From: Bradyrhizobium ivorense
Lineage (GTDB): Bacteria > Pseudomonadota > Alphaproteobacteria > Rhizobiales > Xanthobacteraceae
Assembly (NCBI RefSeq): GCF_900696085.1
Contig: NZ_CAADFC020000004.1
Location: 62,001 to 126,000, forward strand
Direction of reading: 5' to 3'
DNA length: 64,000 nt
Shown: positions 9,678 through 15,661 of the stretch, piece by piece
How the letters are laid out: every line of letters starts with the position of its first letter
Position numbering within the stretch: position 1 is the first letter of the stretch
Program-made: the position numbers and the translations under genes
The notes under the pieces: generated by a model
Told to the model about the DNA's origin: nothing
Databases searched by the model: none
Seen by the model: the letters and a program-made list of their open reading frames with translations, nothing else

Positions 9678-10220
9678 ATCCCGTCTCCTTTAGTTCAAGC
9701 CCCGGGACCGAACGTCCAAGTGGTATCGACGTTCCTCTCGTTCATGTCGGAGCAACCCCAAGCTCAAGCCAAGGTTTCGCATGATGGGAACAACAGCCTG
9801 TCATAGGTAAGTGCGGGAACCGCAGCAGATTGTCAAAGCAGAACCTCGAGAGTCTCGACTTCGACCGGTATGCGTCCCGAGTTTGCCCGAGGGGCAGTCG
9901 ATGCGCCTGATCGACCGTTACTTCTTTGCTGCGACGATGACAGCTACGGTTGTCCTCTGGTTCTACGTCGCCCTGCTCGTTGTCGGCGGCTGATAGCCGG
10001 TTCGCCGCGGCTCGTGATGTCTTTGCACGTTCCCGTGAGCTCCGAGACTGGCACGGTGCCGCAAGTCCCTCGCAACATTTTGCCATGCATCATTCAGGTG
10101 AATTAGGGCAACGCGGGCGCCCAGCGCGGCCAATCGCAGGTGTGCCGGGCGGAAACCGGATCGGCGCAACTTCGTTAACATCCCATCATCCGCGAAGGTC
10201 AACTGGCAGAGGTAACTGCT
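9678..10220. other. Gene-poor interval with one possible micro-ORF
   Basis: Between the small secreted gene and the response regulator I see no convincing conserved gene. The only candidate is the 30-residue membrane peptide at 9901-9993. Longer open frames here are of the kind that arise by chance in high-GC sequence. Confidence 0.4.
9901..9993 (+). CDS. Possible 30-residue membrane peptide
   Basis: A micro-ORF starting at an ATG after GAGGGGCAG encodes MRLIDRYFFAATMTATVV and then LWFYVALLVVGG, a basic N-terminus and one hydrophobic segment long enough to span the membrane. Similar tiny membrane peptides occur nearby (11704-11814, 12244-12366, 19882-20007, 21211-21309). There is no homology evidence, so this is a tentative call based on the ribosome site and hydrophobicity. 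Confidence 0.35.
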   Translation: MRLIDRYFFAATMTATVVLWFYVALLVVGG

Positions 10221-10589
10221 ATGCGAACGATCTTGATCGTGGAAGACGAGTATTTCATAGCCGACGACTGTGCGTCGTTGGTGCGGCAGGCGGGCTATCG
10301 CGTTGCCGGGCCGTTCTGCTCGATCGACGATGCGCGGCCACATCTGGCCGATGCGTGCGGTGCGCTCGTCGATGTCAACGTCAACGGGACCATCAGCTAC
10401 GGTCTGATTGACGATCTCCTGAAGATGGGAACGCCGATTGCGCTCTATACCGGCTATGACAAGAGCAACCTGCCGGAGCGGTTTGCGCACATTCCCGTGG
10501 TGACCAAGCCAAGGGGATGCGCCGAAGCGCTCGAAGTTCTGTGTGAGCAGATCGGCTCGGCCGGCAAAGGCGAGGCGGGCAGGTATTAA
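10221..10589 (+). CDS. Single-domain response regulator (CheY-like)
   Basis: A 122-residue stand-alone receiver domain. The acidic pair E8-D9 is in ILIVEDEYFIADD, the phospho-acceptor is D51 in GALVDVNVNG, the conserved Thr is in ALYTGYD and the Lys in VVTKPRG near residue 91. No output domain is present, so it would act by protein contact or as a phosphate sink. It is similar in length and N-terminal motif (VEDEYF.ADD) to the receiver at 13533-13931. No kinase is adjacent; the nearest is the CheB-CheR-PAS-HWE kinase at 15662-18850, whose kinase type often pairs with such receivers. Confidence 0.88.
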   Translation: MRTILIVEDEYFIADDCASLVRQAGYRVAGPFCSIDDARPHLADACGALVDVNVNGTISYGLIDDLLKMGTPIALYTGYDKSNLPERFAHIPVVTKPRGCAEALEVLCEQIGSAGKGEAGRY

Positions 10590-10699
10590 CGCTGGAGCCC
10601 GATCCGTGCATGACGTTGCGTGCATGACGTGCGTTTTCGTTCCCGCGACACGATTCGTCCGAGTTTTGTCAAATCGTTCCGCCCCTCATTTCGCAGAGG

Positions 10700-11100
10700 G
10701 CGCAGGGAAAGCCGGGTGCCGATCGCACCCATGGGCCCGGTGCAACAAAAAAAGCACCGGGGTAGGACCACAGGTGTAACCGGAAACAACCCGGCTTTCC
10801 CTGCGCGATGGGTTACGGCTTATACGTGCTCTCCCCGGCGAGACTGGGCTTTTTTGTCACCGTCCTCGCAAGACGCATTCCCATCCTGCGAGAAGACACC
10901 TGCCACTAGGGCGTCAGGCCTGCACGACTTCGCCGTCCGCCTCGCATGCTGTCGTCACGGACATGCGAACCGTCCACCGCATCTCACCGCGACGCTCATG
11001 ACGATGCGCAGCGCCCCTCGATCGGATGAGACGGGCAGACCATACACCGAGTTGTCCTTCCGAAAAAGCGAAATATTTTTGCTGCAAGGGCTTGACCTAT
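10700..11100. repeat. Structured interspersed repeat of bradyrhizobial type
   Basis: A nested palindromic stretch: perfect 17-base arms at 10700-10716 and 10790-10806 enclose two smaller perfect hairpins, GGGTGC/GCACCC (10714-10719, 10725-10730) and CCCGGTGC/GCACCGGG (10736-10743, 10754-10761). The conceptual translation across 10620-11160 (segments such as VTGNNPAFPARWVTAY and ASGLHDFAVRL, later SEIFLLQGLD) resembles spurious hypothetical proteins that I recall recurring many times in Bradyrhizobium genomes, so I read this as a repeated element, not a gene. The extent beyond 10806 is approximate. Confidence 0.5.
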
Positions 11101-11192
11101 CCCTGGGGGCTAATCAGGGAAACGCAACGATACCTACCGACGCGGACCCAGGTCGGAAATGACAGGCTCCCTTGCGCTCCAGTATCCGACGA

Positions 11193-11420
11193 TCAGCATC
11201 CTCGAGATCTGCCTGAGCTCTGCGAGGTCCTTGGTGGCAGCGTCAGGACTTCACTCATCTCGCGCGCCTCGTCCATCTGCCGCGCTCGTCTAAACAAGAG
11301 CTCGCGCGCCGATCCCAGAGGCATGTGGTGTGCCTTGTTGCGGAGGCGCTGCGCTTCCAGCGACAGGCGCGCCTCGAGTGACGTGGTCTGTTTGACTCGG
11401 TTGCGGCGTTTCTTTTTCAT
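11193..11420 (-). CDS. Small basic conserved protein
   Basis: A 75-residue Arg/Lys-rich protein starting MKKKRRNRVKQTTSLEARLS, with a predicted helical middle (AQRLRNKAHHMPLGSARELLFRRARQ cut into heptad-like repeats of Leu and Ala) and a conserved-looking end, REMSEVLTLPP. The layout (RNR.KQT..LE.RL, then LRERA-like, LPPG-like, RRARQ.., MSEWL-like) matches a small family I know only as hypothetical proteins of Bradyrhizobium. The frame is open upstream to 11624, but ATG 11420 fits the family start. Function unknown; charge and helicity suggest nucleic-acid or protein binding. Confidence 0.7.
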   Translation of the reverse strand: MKKKRRNRVKQTTSLEARLSLEAQRLRNKAHHMPLGSARELLFRRARQMDEAREMSEVLTLPPRTSQSSGRSRGC

Positions 11421-11703
11421 TGGAGTTGCCCGGATTGAATAATCGTAAGCAAACCAATGAAAGCGGCGACCCGCTCTAACATAGGACACGTTGGAGACCA
11501 GGAAATTTTTGATCCGGCAGGGAACTACCCTGGGTGTTTTGGCTCGGACGCTCTCGGGGGTAGACCATTCATATCGGTCTTCCCTACGGAAAGCGCTCTT
11601 GCAATCGGGCCTCGTCGAGGACATGCGTGAGGAGAATTAGGACACCCTCGCTGACTTGCATATCTAAATGCGGTTGCCGGACCAATGTGCATATTCTCTA
11701 TCC
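11421..11703. other. Intergenic, nothing recognised
   Basis: Upstream region of the small basic protein and of the 36-residue peptide. I see no gene, strong hairpin or known regulatory motif here; with the flanking intervals it makes a gene-poor stretch from 11421 to 12243. Confidence 0.4.
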
Positions 11704-11814
11704 ATGTTCAGATTGGATCATATGAATTGCGTCGAGTACGGCTTTCTGGGCTTCGCGGGATTGTCGTTTGTTGGGCTTATGGTCAGCGTCGGCTGGCTCC
11801 TCCTGATCGGATAG
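11704..11814 (+). CDS. Possible 36-residue membrane peptide
   Basis: Starting at ATG 11704, the frame encodes MFRLDHMNCVEYGFLG, then FAGLSFVGLMVSVGWLLLIG and a stop: a short polar head and a single hydrophobic helix of about 22 residues. A second in-frame ATG follows 18 bases later. A good terminator lies 90 bases downstream (11903-11935), which supports a rightward transcript. No obvious Shine-Dalgarno and no family known to me; tentative. Confidence 0.4.
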   Translation: MFRLDHMNCVEYGFLGFAGLSFVGLMVSVGWLLLIG

Positions 11815-11902
11815 CCGGAGGGGCCGAACGTTGGCGCTCAGCATGTGGCCCTGTTGAGGCCAATCCGCGCCGTTAGGGGGCCGCTGGAAATGGGACTCTC
11901 AC

Positions 11903-11935
11903 GGCCTCAGTGCGTTCCTGCGCTGGGGCCTTTTT
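11903..11935 (+). terminator. Rho-independent terminator
   Basis: GGCCTCAG (11903-11910) pairs with CTGGGGCC (11923-11930) through one T-G wobble, followed by TTTTT (11931-11935). It is one of three very similar terminators in this region, with those at 12188-12223 and 20233-20271. Confidence 0.65.
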
Positions 11936-12187
11936 AAAGAGATCCGGTTGATAACGACTCGCAGCGGGGAATTTGGATATTCCAAAAGTGCAACGCCGCC
12001 CGCTTGAAATACGCGCGGACGGCGTGGCTCTAGCCCCAGGAGGGTCGTGGCAAAATCCTGACCTGTATTGGTACGCGTGAGGGGGACAAAAGGTTCACGA
12101 CTTTGGCCCCGTATGACTCCGGTACCCCAAAAGGGCAAAGTAATCTGTCAGCGGGAAGTCTACGATCTCGTGACTAAGTTGCTCCGG
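11936..12187. other. Intergenic, no supported gene
   Basis: A frame of 79 codons is open on the minus strand (12138 to 11899), but its composition and position over the terminator argue against it being real. The terminator at 12188-12223 implies a rightward transcript ending here, possibly a small RNA from this interval. Confidence 0.35.
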
Positions 12188-12223
12188 CCTCGGCAGGCCC
12201 CCTTGCTGGGGCCGTTTCTTTGG
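12188..12223 (+). terminator. Rho-independent terminator
   Basis: GGCCTCGGC (12188-12196) pairs with GCTGGGGCC (12207-12215) with two G-U pairs, followed by GTTTCTTT. It is near-identical in design to the one at 20233-20271, though here it lies on the other side of the paralogous small membrane gene. Confidence 0.6.
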
Positions 12224-12243
12224 CGCTCGCGAGGCGGACGCGG

Positions 12244-12366
12244 CTAGCACGAAATCAGGCTAAAGCCGGCAGTCGCCAGCGGCCGCTCAGGGCTATCCGG
12301 ATCAGGCAGCGCCAGCAGCGCCAGAAGCCCCGCAGTCACCAGAAACAGCATCAGGCTGATACGCAA
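12244..12366 (-). CDS. Small membrane peptide, copy 1 (TTG start)
   Basis: A 40-residue peptide, LRISLMLFLVTAGLLALLAL then PDPDSPERPLATAGF and SLISC, with one membrane helix and a short polar tail. It is clearly paralogous to the 41-residue peptide at 19882-20007. That copy begins ATG-TTG-CGT; here the first codon is ACG (12367-12369), so translation must use the TTG at 12366, another weak start, or be lost. The sequence GGGAGACCGTCGA precedes both copies and supplies a ribosome site. The coding sequence is otherwise intact and its substitutions are conservative, so it is probably still under selection. Confidence 0.55.
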   Translation of the reverse strand: MRISLMLFLVTAGLLALLALPDPDSPERPLATAGFSLISC

Positions 12367-12459
12367 CGTCGACGGTCTCCCCCAATCGTCGCGCGTCTCG
12401 CATAGCGCTGACCTGCAACGCCCGCGTGTCCTGGGACCGAGGGTCTCTCGGGCCATTCC

Positions 12460-12489
12460 GGGACGTTGATGGGGTTATCAGTCGGGAAC
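12460..12489. repeat. Conserved 30-bp block, copy 1
   Basis: Matches 20122-20151 at 27 of 30 positions; the three differences are all transitions. Each copy lies about 95-115 bases upstream of the start of a paralogous small membrane gene, so the block may be their promoter or operator, or a remnant of the duplication. Confidence 0.6.
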
Positions 12490-12639
12490 AGCAAAGAACC
12501 CATCGGCCGGGCGGATGTTGCAACATTCTGCCGGTCCCGCCGTTGGTTTGCATCATCGGCATCGGGCAACGGCCCGCCTTTTGGGCGCCGATGGCTGAGA
12601 GACTGGTGTGCTCCCGCCTGCAGAGCCGAGGAGCGCGCG

Positions 12640-12888
12640 ATGACGCAACCCGTTCGCCATATCCGCAAACGCACCCCCATTTCCGTTCATGATGGCGCCA
12701 TCATCGATGGCGCCCGGGCCGCGATCGCACATTCGCTCAAAATTCTGAGGGATTGCCAGCCCGCGACCTTCGTCGGGCGCGCGCGCGACCCGGTGGCTGC
12801 CGGAAACACCTCGCCTGCGGGGGACGCTTCGCCAGAGTTCACTGAGGAGGCGAACTCAGGCGTGGTCCCGAAGGCGCATGGAGGGTAG
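12640..12888 (+). CDS. Small conserved hypothetical protein
   Basis: An 82-residue protein starting at ATG 12640, with GAGGAG just upstream. The basic head TQPVRHIRKRTPISVHDGA and the core IIDGARAAIAHSLKILRD then QPATFVGR resemble a family of small bradyrhizobial proteins that I know only as hypothetical (pattern VHD.A.IDGAR.AI..S..IL....P.TF.GR). After the GR motif the tail is low-complexity and less conserved-looking. No membrane segment or signal. Function unknown. Confidence 0.65.
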   Translation: MTQPVRHIRKRTPISVHDGAIIDGARAAIAHSLKILRDCQPATFVGRARDPVAAGNTSPAGDASPEFTEEANSGVVPKAHGG

Positions 12889-12933
12889 GAGACAGGCAAC
12901 GGGTTAGTCGGGCAGCGCTCTCGTGGCGCCACC

Positions 12934-13173
12934 TCAGCGGTTTGAACCGGGCCCCCGCCGGCGCAGTGCCGCTCTGACCTCCTCAAGGACTTGGTCGAGA
13001 TGGCCAGAGTATTGATGGCTTTGCGCAAGCCGGCGCCAGGATTGAGCCAACAGTTCGTAGTCCCTGCGCAGCCCGTCATTGCCGGTTTCCCTGGCCAGCC
13101 GTTCGGCATCGTTCGCCGATTCCAGGCACCGTTCCATCTGCGCCGCTCTATCCTGCGGCAGTTCAGTGGGCAC
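12934..13173 (-). CDS. Small helical hypothetical protein
   Basis: A 79-residue protein (VPTELPQDRAAQMERCLES, then ANDAERLARETGNDGLRRDY and ELLAQSWRRLAQSHQYS) with two predicted amphipathic helices and no membrane segment. GTG 13173 is preceded by AAAGGAAAGCAC, a good ribosome site; longer upstream starts would overlap the neighbouring gene fully. The AND.ERLA.....LR..Y..LA.SWRRLA pattern is typical of small hypothetical proteins in Bradyrhizobium. Its start overlaps the end of the 60-residue gene at 13163-13345 by 11 bases, so the two are probably co-translated. Confidence 0.65.
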   Translation of the reverse strand: MPTELPQDRAAQMERCLESANDAERLARETGNDGLRRDYELLAQSWRRLAQSHQYSGHLDQVLEEVRAALRRRGPGSNR

Positions 13174-13345
13174 GTGCTTTCCTTTGCTGCTGAGCCCTGA
13201 GCCGTGCGGCGAGCAGCCGCAGTTCGTCAGCAAGGCGTGCGTTTTCGACCCTGATGTCAATCGTGGTCGACAGGTCGGCGACCAGCGCGCGCTCTGCTGC
13301 CGTTCGCTCCAGTTGCTCGATATGGTTTTCGATCTCGGTCATCAT
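13163..13345 (-). CDS. Small coiled-coil protein
   Basis: A 60-residue protein, MMTEIENHIEQLERTAAERA and so on, that is almost wholly charged and helical with heptad spacing (IEQLERT, ADLSTTID, ENARLADELRLLAARLRAQ), a short coiled coil with a basic tail. Start ATG 13345 or 13342. The next gene overlaps its end by 11 bases. No enzyme motif; a dimeric adaptor or nucleic-acid binder is possible, but this is only an inference from composition. Confidence 0.6.
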   Translation of the reverse strand: MMTEIENHIEQLERTAAERALVADLSTTIDIRVENARLADELRLLAARLRAQQQRKARAH

Positions 13346-13532
13346 GTGTCCAGCCCCTGCCCGATATCGCGAAGGGGTATCGTGCGCCGCTCCGCCCGTG
13401 GCTGCACTAACATAGGCAAAGCCGCCGATGATCGCGGCTCCGCCGTCGAAGTCCGGGAAGGGAACAGGAAGGTCAGCAGACCGGACGTGGATGCGGGGTG
13501 CCGCAGACCGGTGGCCTGGATGGTGGTTCGGA

Positions 13533-13931
13533 CTACGGCTTCGCGATCATGCGGACCAGTCCACGCGCCATGGCAACCGGGTCGATTGGCTTCTCCCACA
13601 GCGGCACGTGTTCGAACTCGCGATTGATCACGACCTTGTCGAAGCCGGAGGTGAACACGATCGGTACCGATCGCGCCAGCAACTCGCGCGCCACCGGATA
13701 GATCGGTTGCTCATGGATGTTCACGTCGAGCACGGCGGCATCGATGATCCCGCCATCGTTGAGAACACCGAGGGCATCGCCAATTTCGCCGACCGGGCCC
13801 GCGATGTCGGCGCCCAGCGCACGGAGCGCGGCGCTCATATCGTCGGCCAGAAAATACTCGTCCTCAACGACCAGAATGCGGCGCCCGGCGAGCGGCGCGC
13901 GATCGCGCAACCGTACAGCAGTCTCCGACAT
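13533..13931 (-). CDS. Single-domain response regulator
   Basis: A 132-residue receiver-only protein. Acidic residues are in ILVVEDEYFLADD, the phospho-acceptor Asp in AAVLDVNIHEQ, the conserved Ser in IVFTSGFDK and the Lys in LWEKPIDP. The ATG at 13931 follows GGAG; the open frame upstream lacks a better start. It is divergent from the CheB gene at 14031 with only 99 bases between, and resembles the receiver at 10221-10589. Receivers of this type commonly take phosphate from HWE/HisKA2 kinases such as the one encoded at 15662-18850, so a phosphorelay partnership is plausible. Confidence 0.88.
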   Translation of the reverse strand: MSETAVRLRDRAPLAGRRILVVEDEYFLADDMSAALRALGADIAGPVGEIGDALGVLNDGGIIDAAVLDVNIHEQPIYPVARELLARSVPIVFTSGFDKVVINREFEHVPLWEKPIDPVAMARGLVRMIAKP

Positions 13932-14030
13932 ATCAACTCCGGCGCCGTCAGGCGCGAAAAACCGGCAAAATAGGAACATAGGGCGAAAGCCCACCTTGTT
14001 GCAAACGAAAGCCTAACCAAGGCGGGTTCC

Positions 14031-15041
14031 ATGCAGAATCGCGACATCATCGTCATCGGCGGGTCGGCTGGCGCGACCGCGCCTTTGCGAGACCTCCTCG
14101 GCCGGCTGCCGGCCGATCTGCCGGCCGCGGTCTTCATCGTCCTGCACATACCGGCGCACGGCATCGGCATTCTCTCCACCGTCGCCAGCGCGGCGGGCAA
14201 GCTGCCGGTCCGGCAGGCAGCGAGCGGCATGGTCATCGAGAACGGCCACGTCTATCTCGCGGCGCCGGATCATCATCTCATGATCCATGACGGCCACATC
14301 ATGCTGGGACGTGGACCGCGTGAAAATCTGGTCAGACCGGCGATCGATCCTCTGTTTCGATCTGCCGCACTGCACTATGGACCTCGGGTGATCGGCGTGG
14401 TGCTGAGCGGGCTGTTGTCCGACGGCGCGGCCGGCCTCAACGCAGTCAAGCGCTGCGGCGGGATCGCGCTGGTTCAGGATCCCGAGGATGCGATTTCGGA
14501 CGAAATGCCGCTGCGGGCGCTGGAAACCACCACCGTCGACCTCTGCATCCCCGGCGCGCGGCTCGGCGATGTGCTGTCCGACCTGGTTCGGGAGCGAGCG
14601 GGCGCCATGTTGCCGATCCCGCCCGAAATCGCGCTCGAGGTGAAGATTGCGGCCGGCGACCGCATCGGCAGCGATACGCTGACGGACGTTGCCGATCCGG
14701 CGCCGCTGACCTGTCCGGCCTGCGGTGGGGTCCTTTCCGAGCTCAAGGCGAGCTATCCGCTCCGATTCCGCTGCCAGGTCGGCCACGCCTATACGGCGGA
14801 TGCGCTCGCCAAGGATCAGGAGGGCAGGGTCGACGAGGCGCTGCGGGTCGCGCTGCGCATCATCGAGGAGCGTGCCGAGCTGGTGCACCGGATGGCGCTG
14901 GACGGCCGCCAGAGCGGGCGCGCCGCGGTCGCCGAAATGTATGAGCGTCGCGCCGTCGAATACCGCGAATATGCCGATATGATCCGGCGGGTCATGCTAC
15001 AATCGCTCGATCCGAAGCCACCGGCGCGGAAGGAACCGTAA
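14031..15041 (+). CDS. CheB-type methylesterase without receiver domain
   Basis: A 336-residue stand-alone CheB catalytic domain. The Ser-His-Asp triad is visible: S12 in IGGSAGA, H39 in IVLHIPAHG and D131 in LSGLLSDGAAGL. Unlike chemotaxis CheB it lacks the N-terminal receiver and carries a C-terminal extension with CPACGG and FRCQVGHAYTAD, a Cys/His pattern suggesting zinc binding, followed by a helical region (residues ~265-320). No other chemotaxis genes are nearby. The gene overlaps the next by one base (TAATG), so they are coupled. Such proteins are known next to CheB-CheR-kinase fusions; the substrate is unknown. Confidence 0.9.
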   Translation: MQNRDIIVIGGSAGATAPLRDLLGRLPADLPAAVFIVLHIPAHGIGILSTVASAAGKLPVRQAASGMVIENGHVYLAAPDHHLMIHDGHIMLGRGPRENLVRPAIDPLFRSAALHYGPRVIGVVLSGLLSDGAAGLNAVKRCGGIALVQDPEDAISDEMPLRALETTTVDLCIPGARLGDVLSDLVRERAGAMLPIPPEIALEVKIAAGDRIGSDTLTDVADPAPLTCPACGGVLSELKASYPLRFRCQVGHAYTADALAKDQEGRVDEALRVALRIIEERAELVHRMALDGRQSGRAAVAEMYERRAVEYREYADMIRRVMLQSLDPKPPARKEP

Positions 15042-15307
15042 TGGTCGCCGCCGATCGCGCGAACTGGATGCAACAGCTGAAGATCGAACAACAGCTTCTG
15101 GTGAAGGCGGAAACCGACATCGAGGAGGGCTGGACGCGACTCCGTGACCAGCAGGATCTGATGGAATGGCTGCAGAGGGCCGGTCACGATACCAAGCAGG
15201 CCGAGCGGCTGGTCAACCTGCTCAAACAGACCTTGGTCGAATGGGAGCGGCACCGCGTCCTGATCGAACAGCGGATTGCCTATCTCGAGGGACAGGTCGC
15301 GTCTTAG
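15041..15307 (+). CDS. Small helical protein coupled to CheB
   Basis: An 88-residue, highly helical, charged protein (MVAADRANWMQQLKIEQQLL through EWERHRVLIEQRIAYLEGQ) with heptad-like hydrophobic spacing and no signal or membrane segment. The ATG shares its A with the CheB stop TAA, indicating translational coupling, so it probably works with that methylesterase. The gene end overlaps the end of a convergent small gene by three bases. I do not recognise the family. Confidence 0.7.
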   Translation: MVAADRANWMQQLKIEQQLLVKAETDIEEGWTRLRDQQDLMEWLQRAGHDTKQAERLVNLLKQTLVEWERHRVLIEQRIAYLEGQVAS

Positions 15308-15540
15308 GACCTCACGTCCAATGGCTTCACATCCTCGGACTTGCGAATAGGATTCTCAACACGGCCGAGCAGCCTGAACTCGGCCCCAAGCTCGAACATG
15401 TGGTCGAACTGTTGCATGACACGCAGGCGCCAGCGGTCATTTTCGCCGATGAGCCGGTAGGCGTCGGCGGTGGCACGCTCAGCCCGCCTGATCAGGACCG
15501 CGAGCTCCTCGGACGGCTCGATCGCCGGTTCGGCAGCCAT
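15304..15540 (-). CDS. Small hypothetical protein
   Basis: A 78-residue protein starting at ATG 15540 with GAAGGG upstream: MAAEPAIEPSEELAVLIRRA, then ERATADAYRLIGENDRWRLR and a tail GRVENPIRKSEDVK. Predicted helical, no membrane segment. It is convergent with the small helical gene of the CheB pair and divergent from the large CheB-CheR kinase gene, from which it is separated by 121 bases. Function unknown. Confidence 0.55.
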   Translation of the reverse strand: MAAEPAIEPSEELAVLIRRAERATADAYRLIGENDRWRLRVMQQFDHMFELGAEFRLLGRVENPIRKSEDVKPLDVRS

Positions 15541-15661
15541 GCAATCACCCTTCGCGCCGCGGATCAAAATCCGCCGGCAGAACTGAGGATACACACTAAT
15601 TCCGTTGGGATAAGATCAAATTCTGCTACCAAAGGGGCGGGCGAGACGCCCTCCTTTGAGA

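Noticed and set aside
10620..11162. 180-codon frame that could be called a hypothetical protein
   Set aside because: It crosses a nested palindrome and looks like the recurring spurious frames of a bradyrhizobial repeat, not a conserved protein.
11899..12138. 79-codon minus-strand frame
   Set aside because: It runs across a terminator, has no ribosome site and no recognisable pattern.
13991..14030. Possible general-stress (EcfG) promoter for the receiver at 13533-13931: GGAAC and CGTT boxes on the minus strand
   Set aside because: The spacer is 18 bases rather than the usual 16-17 and the -35 box abuts the divergent CheB start, so I do not call it.
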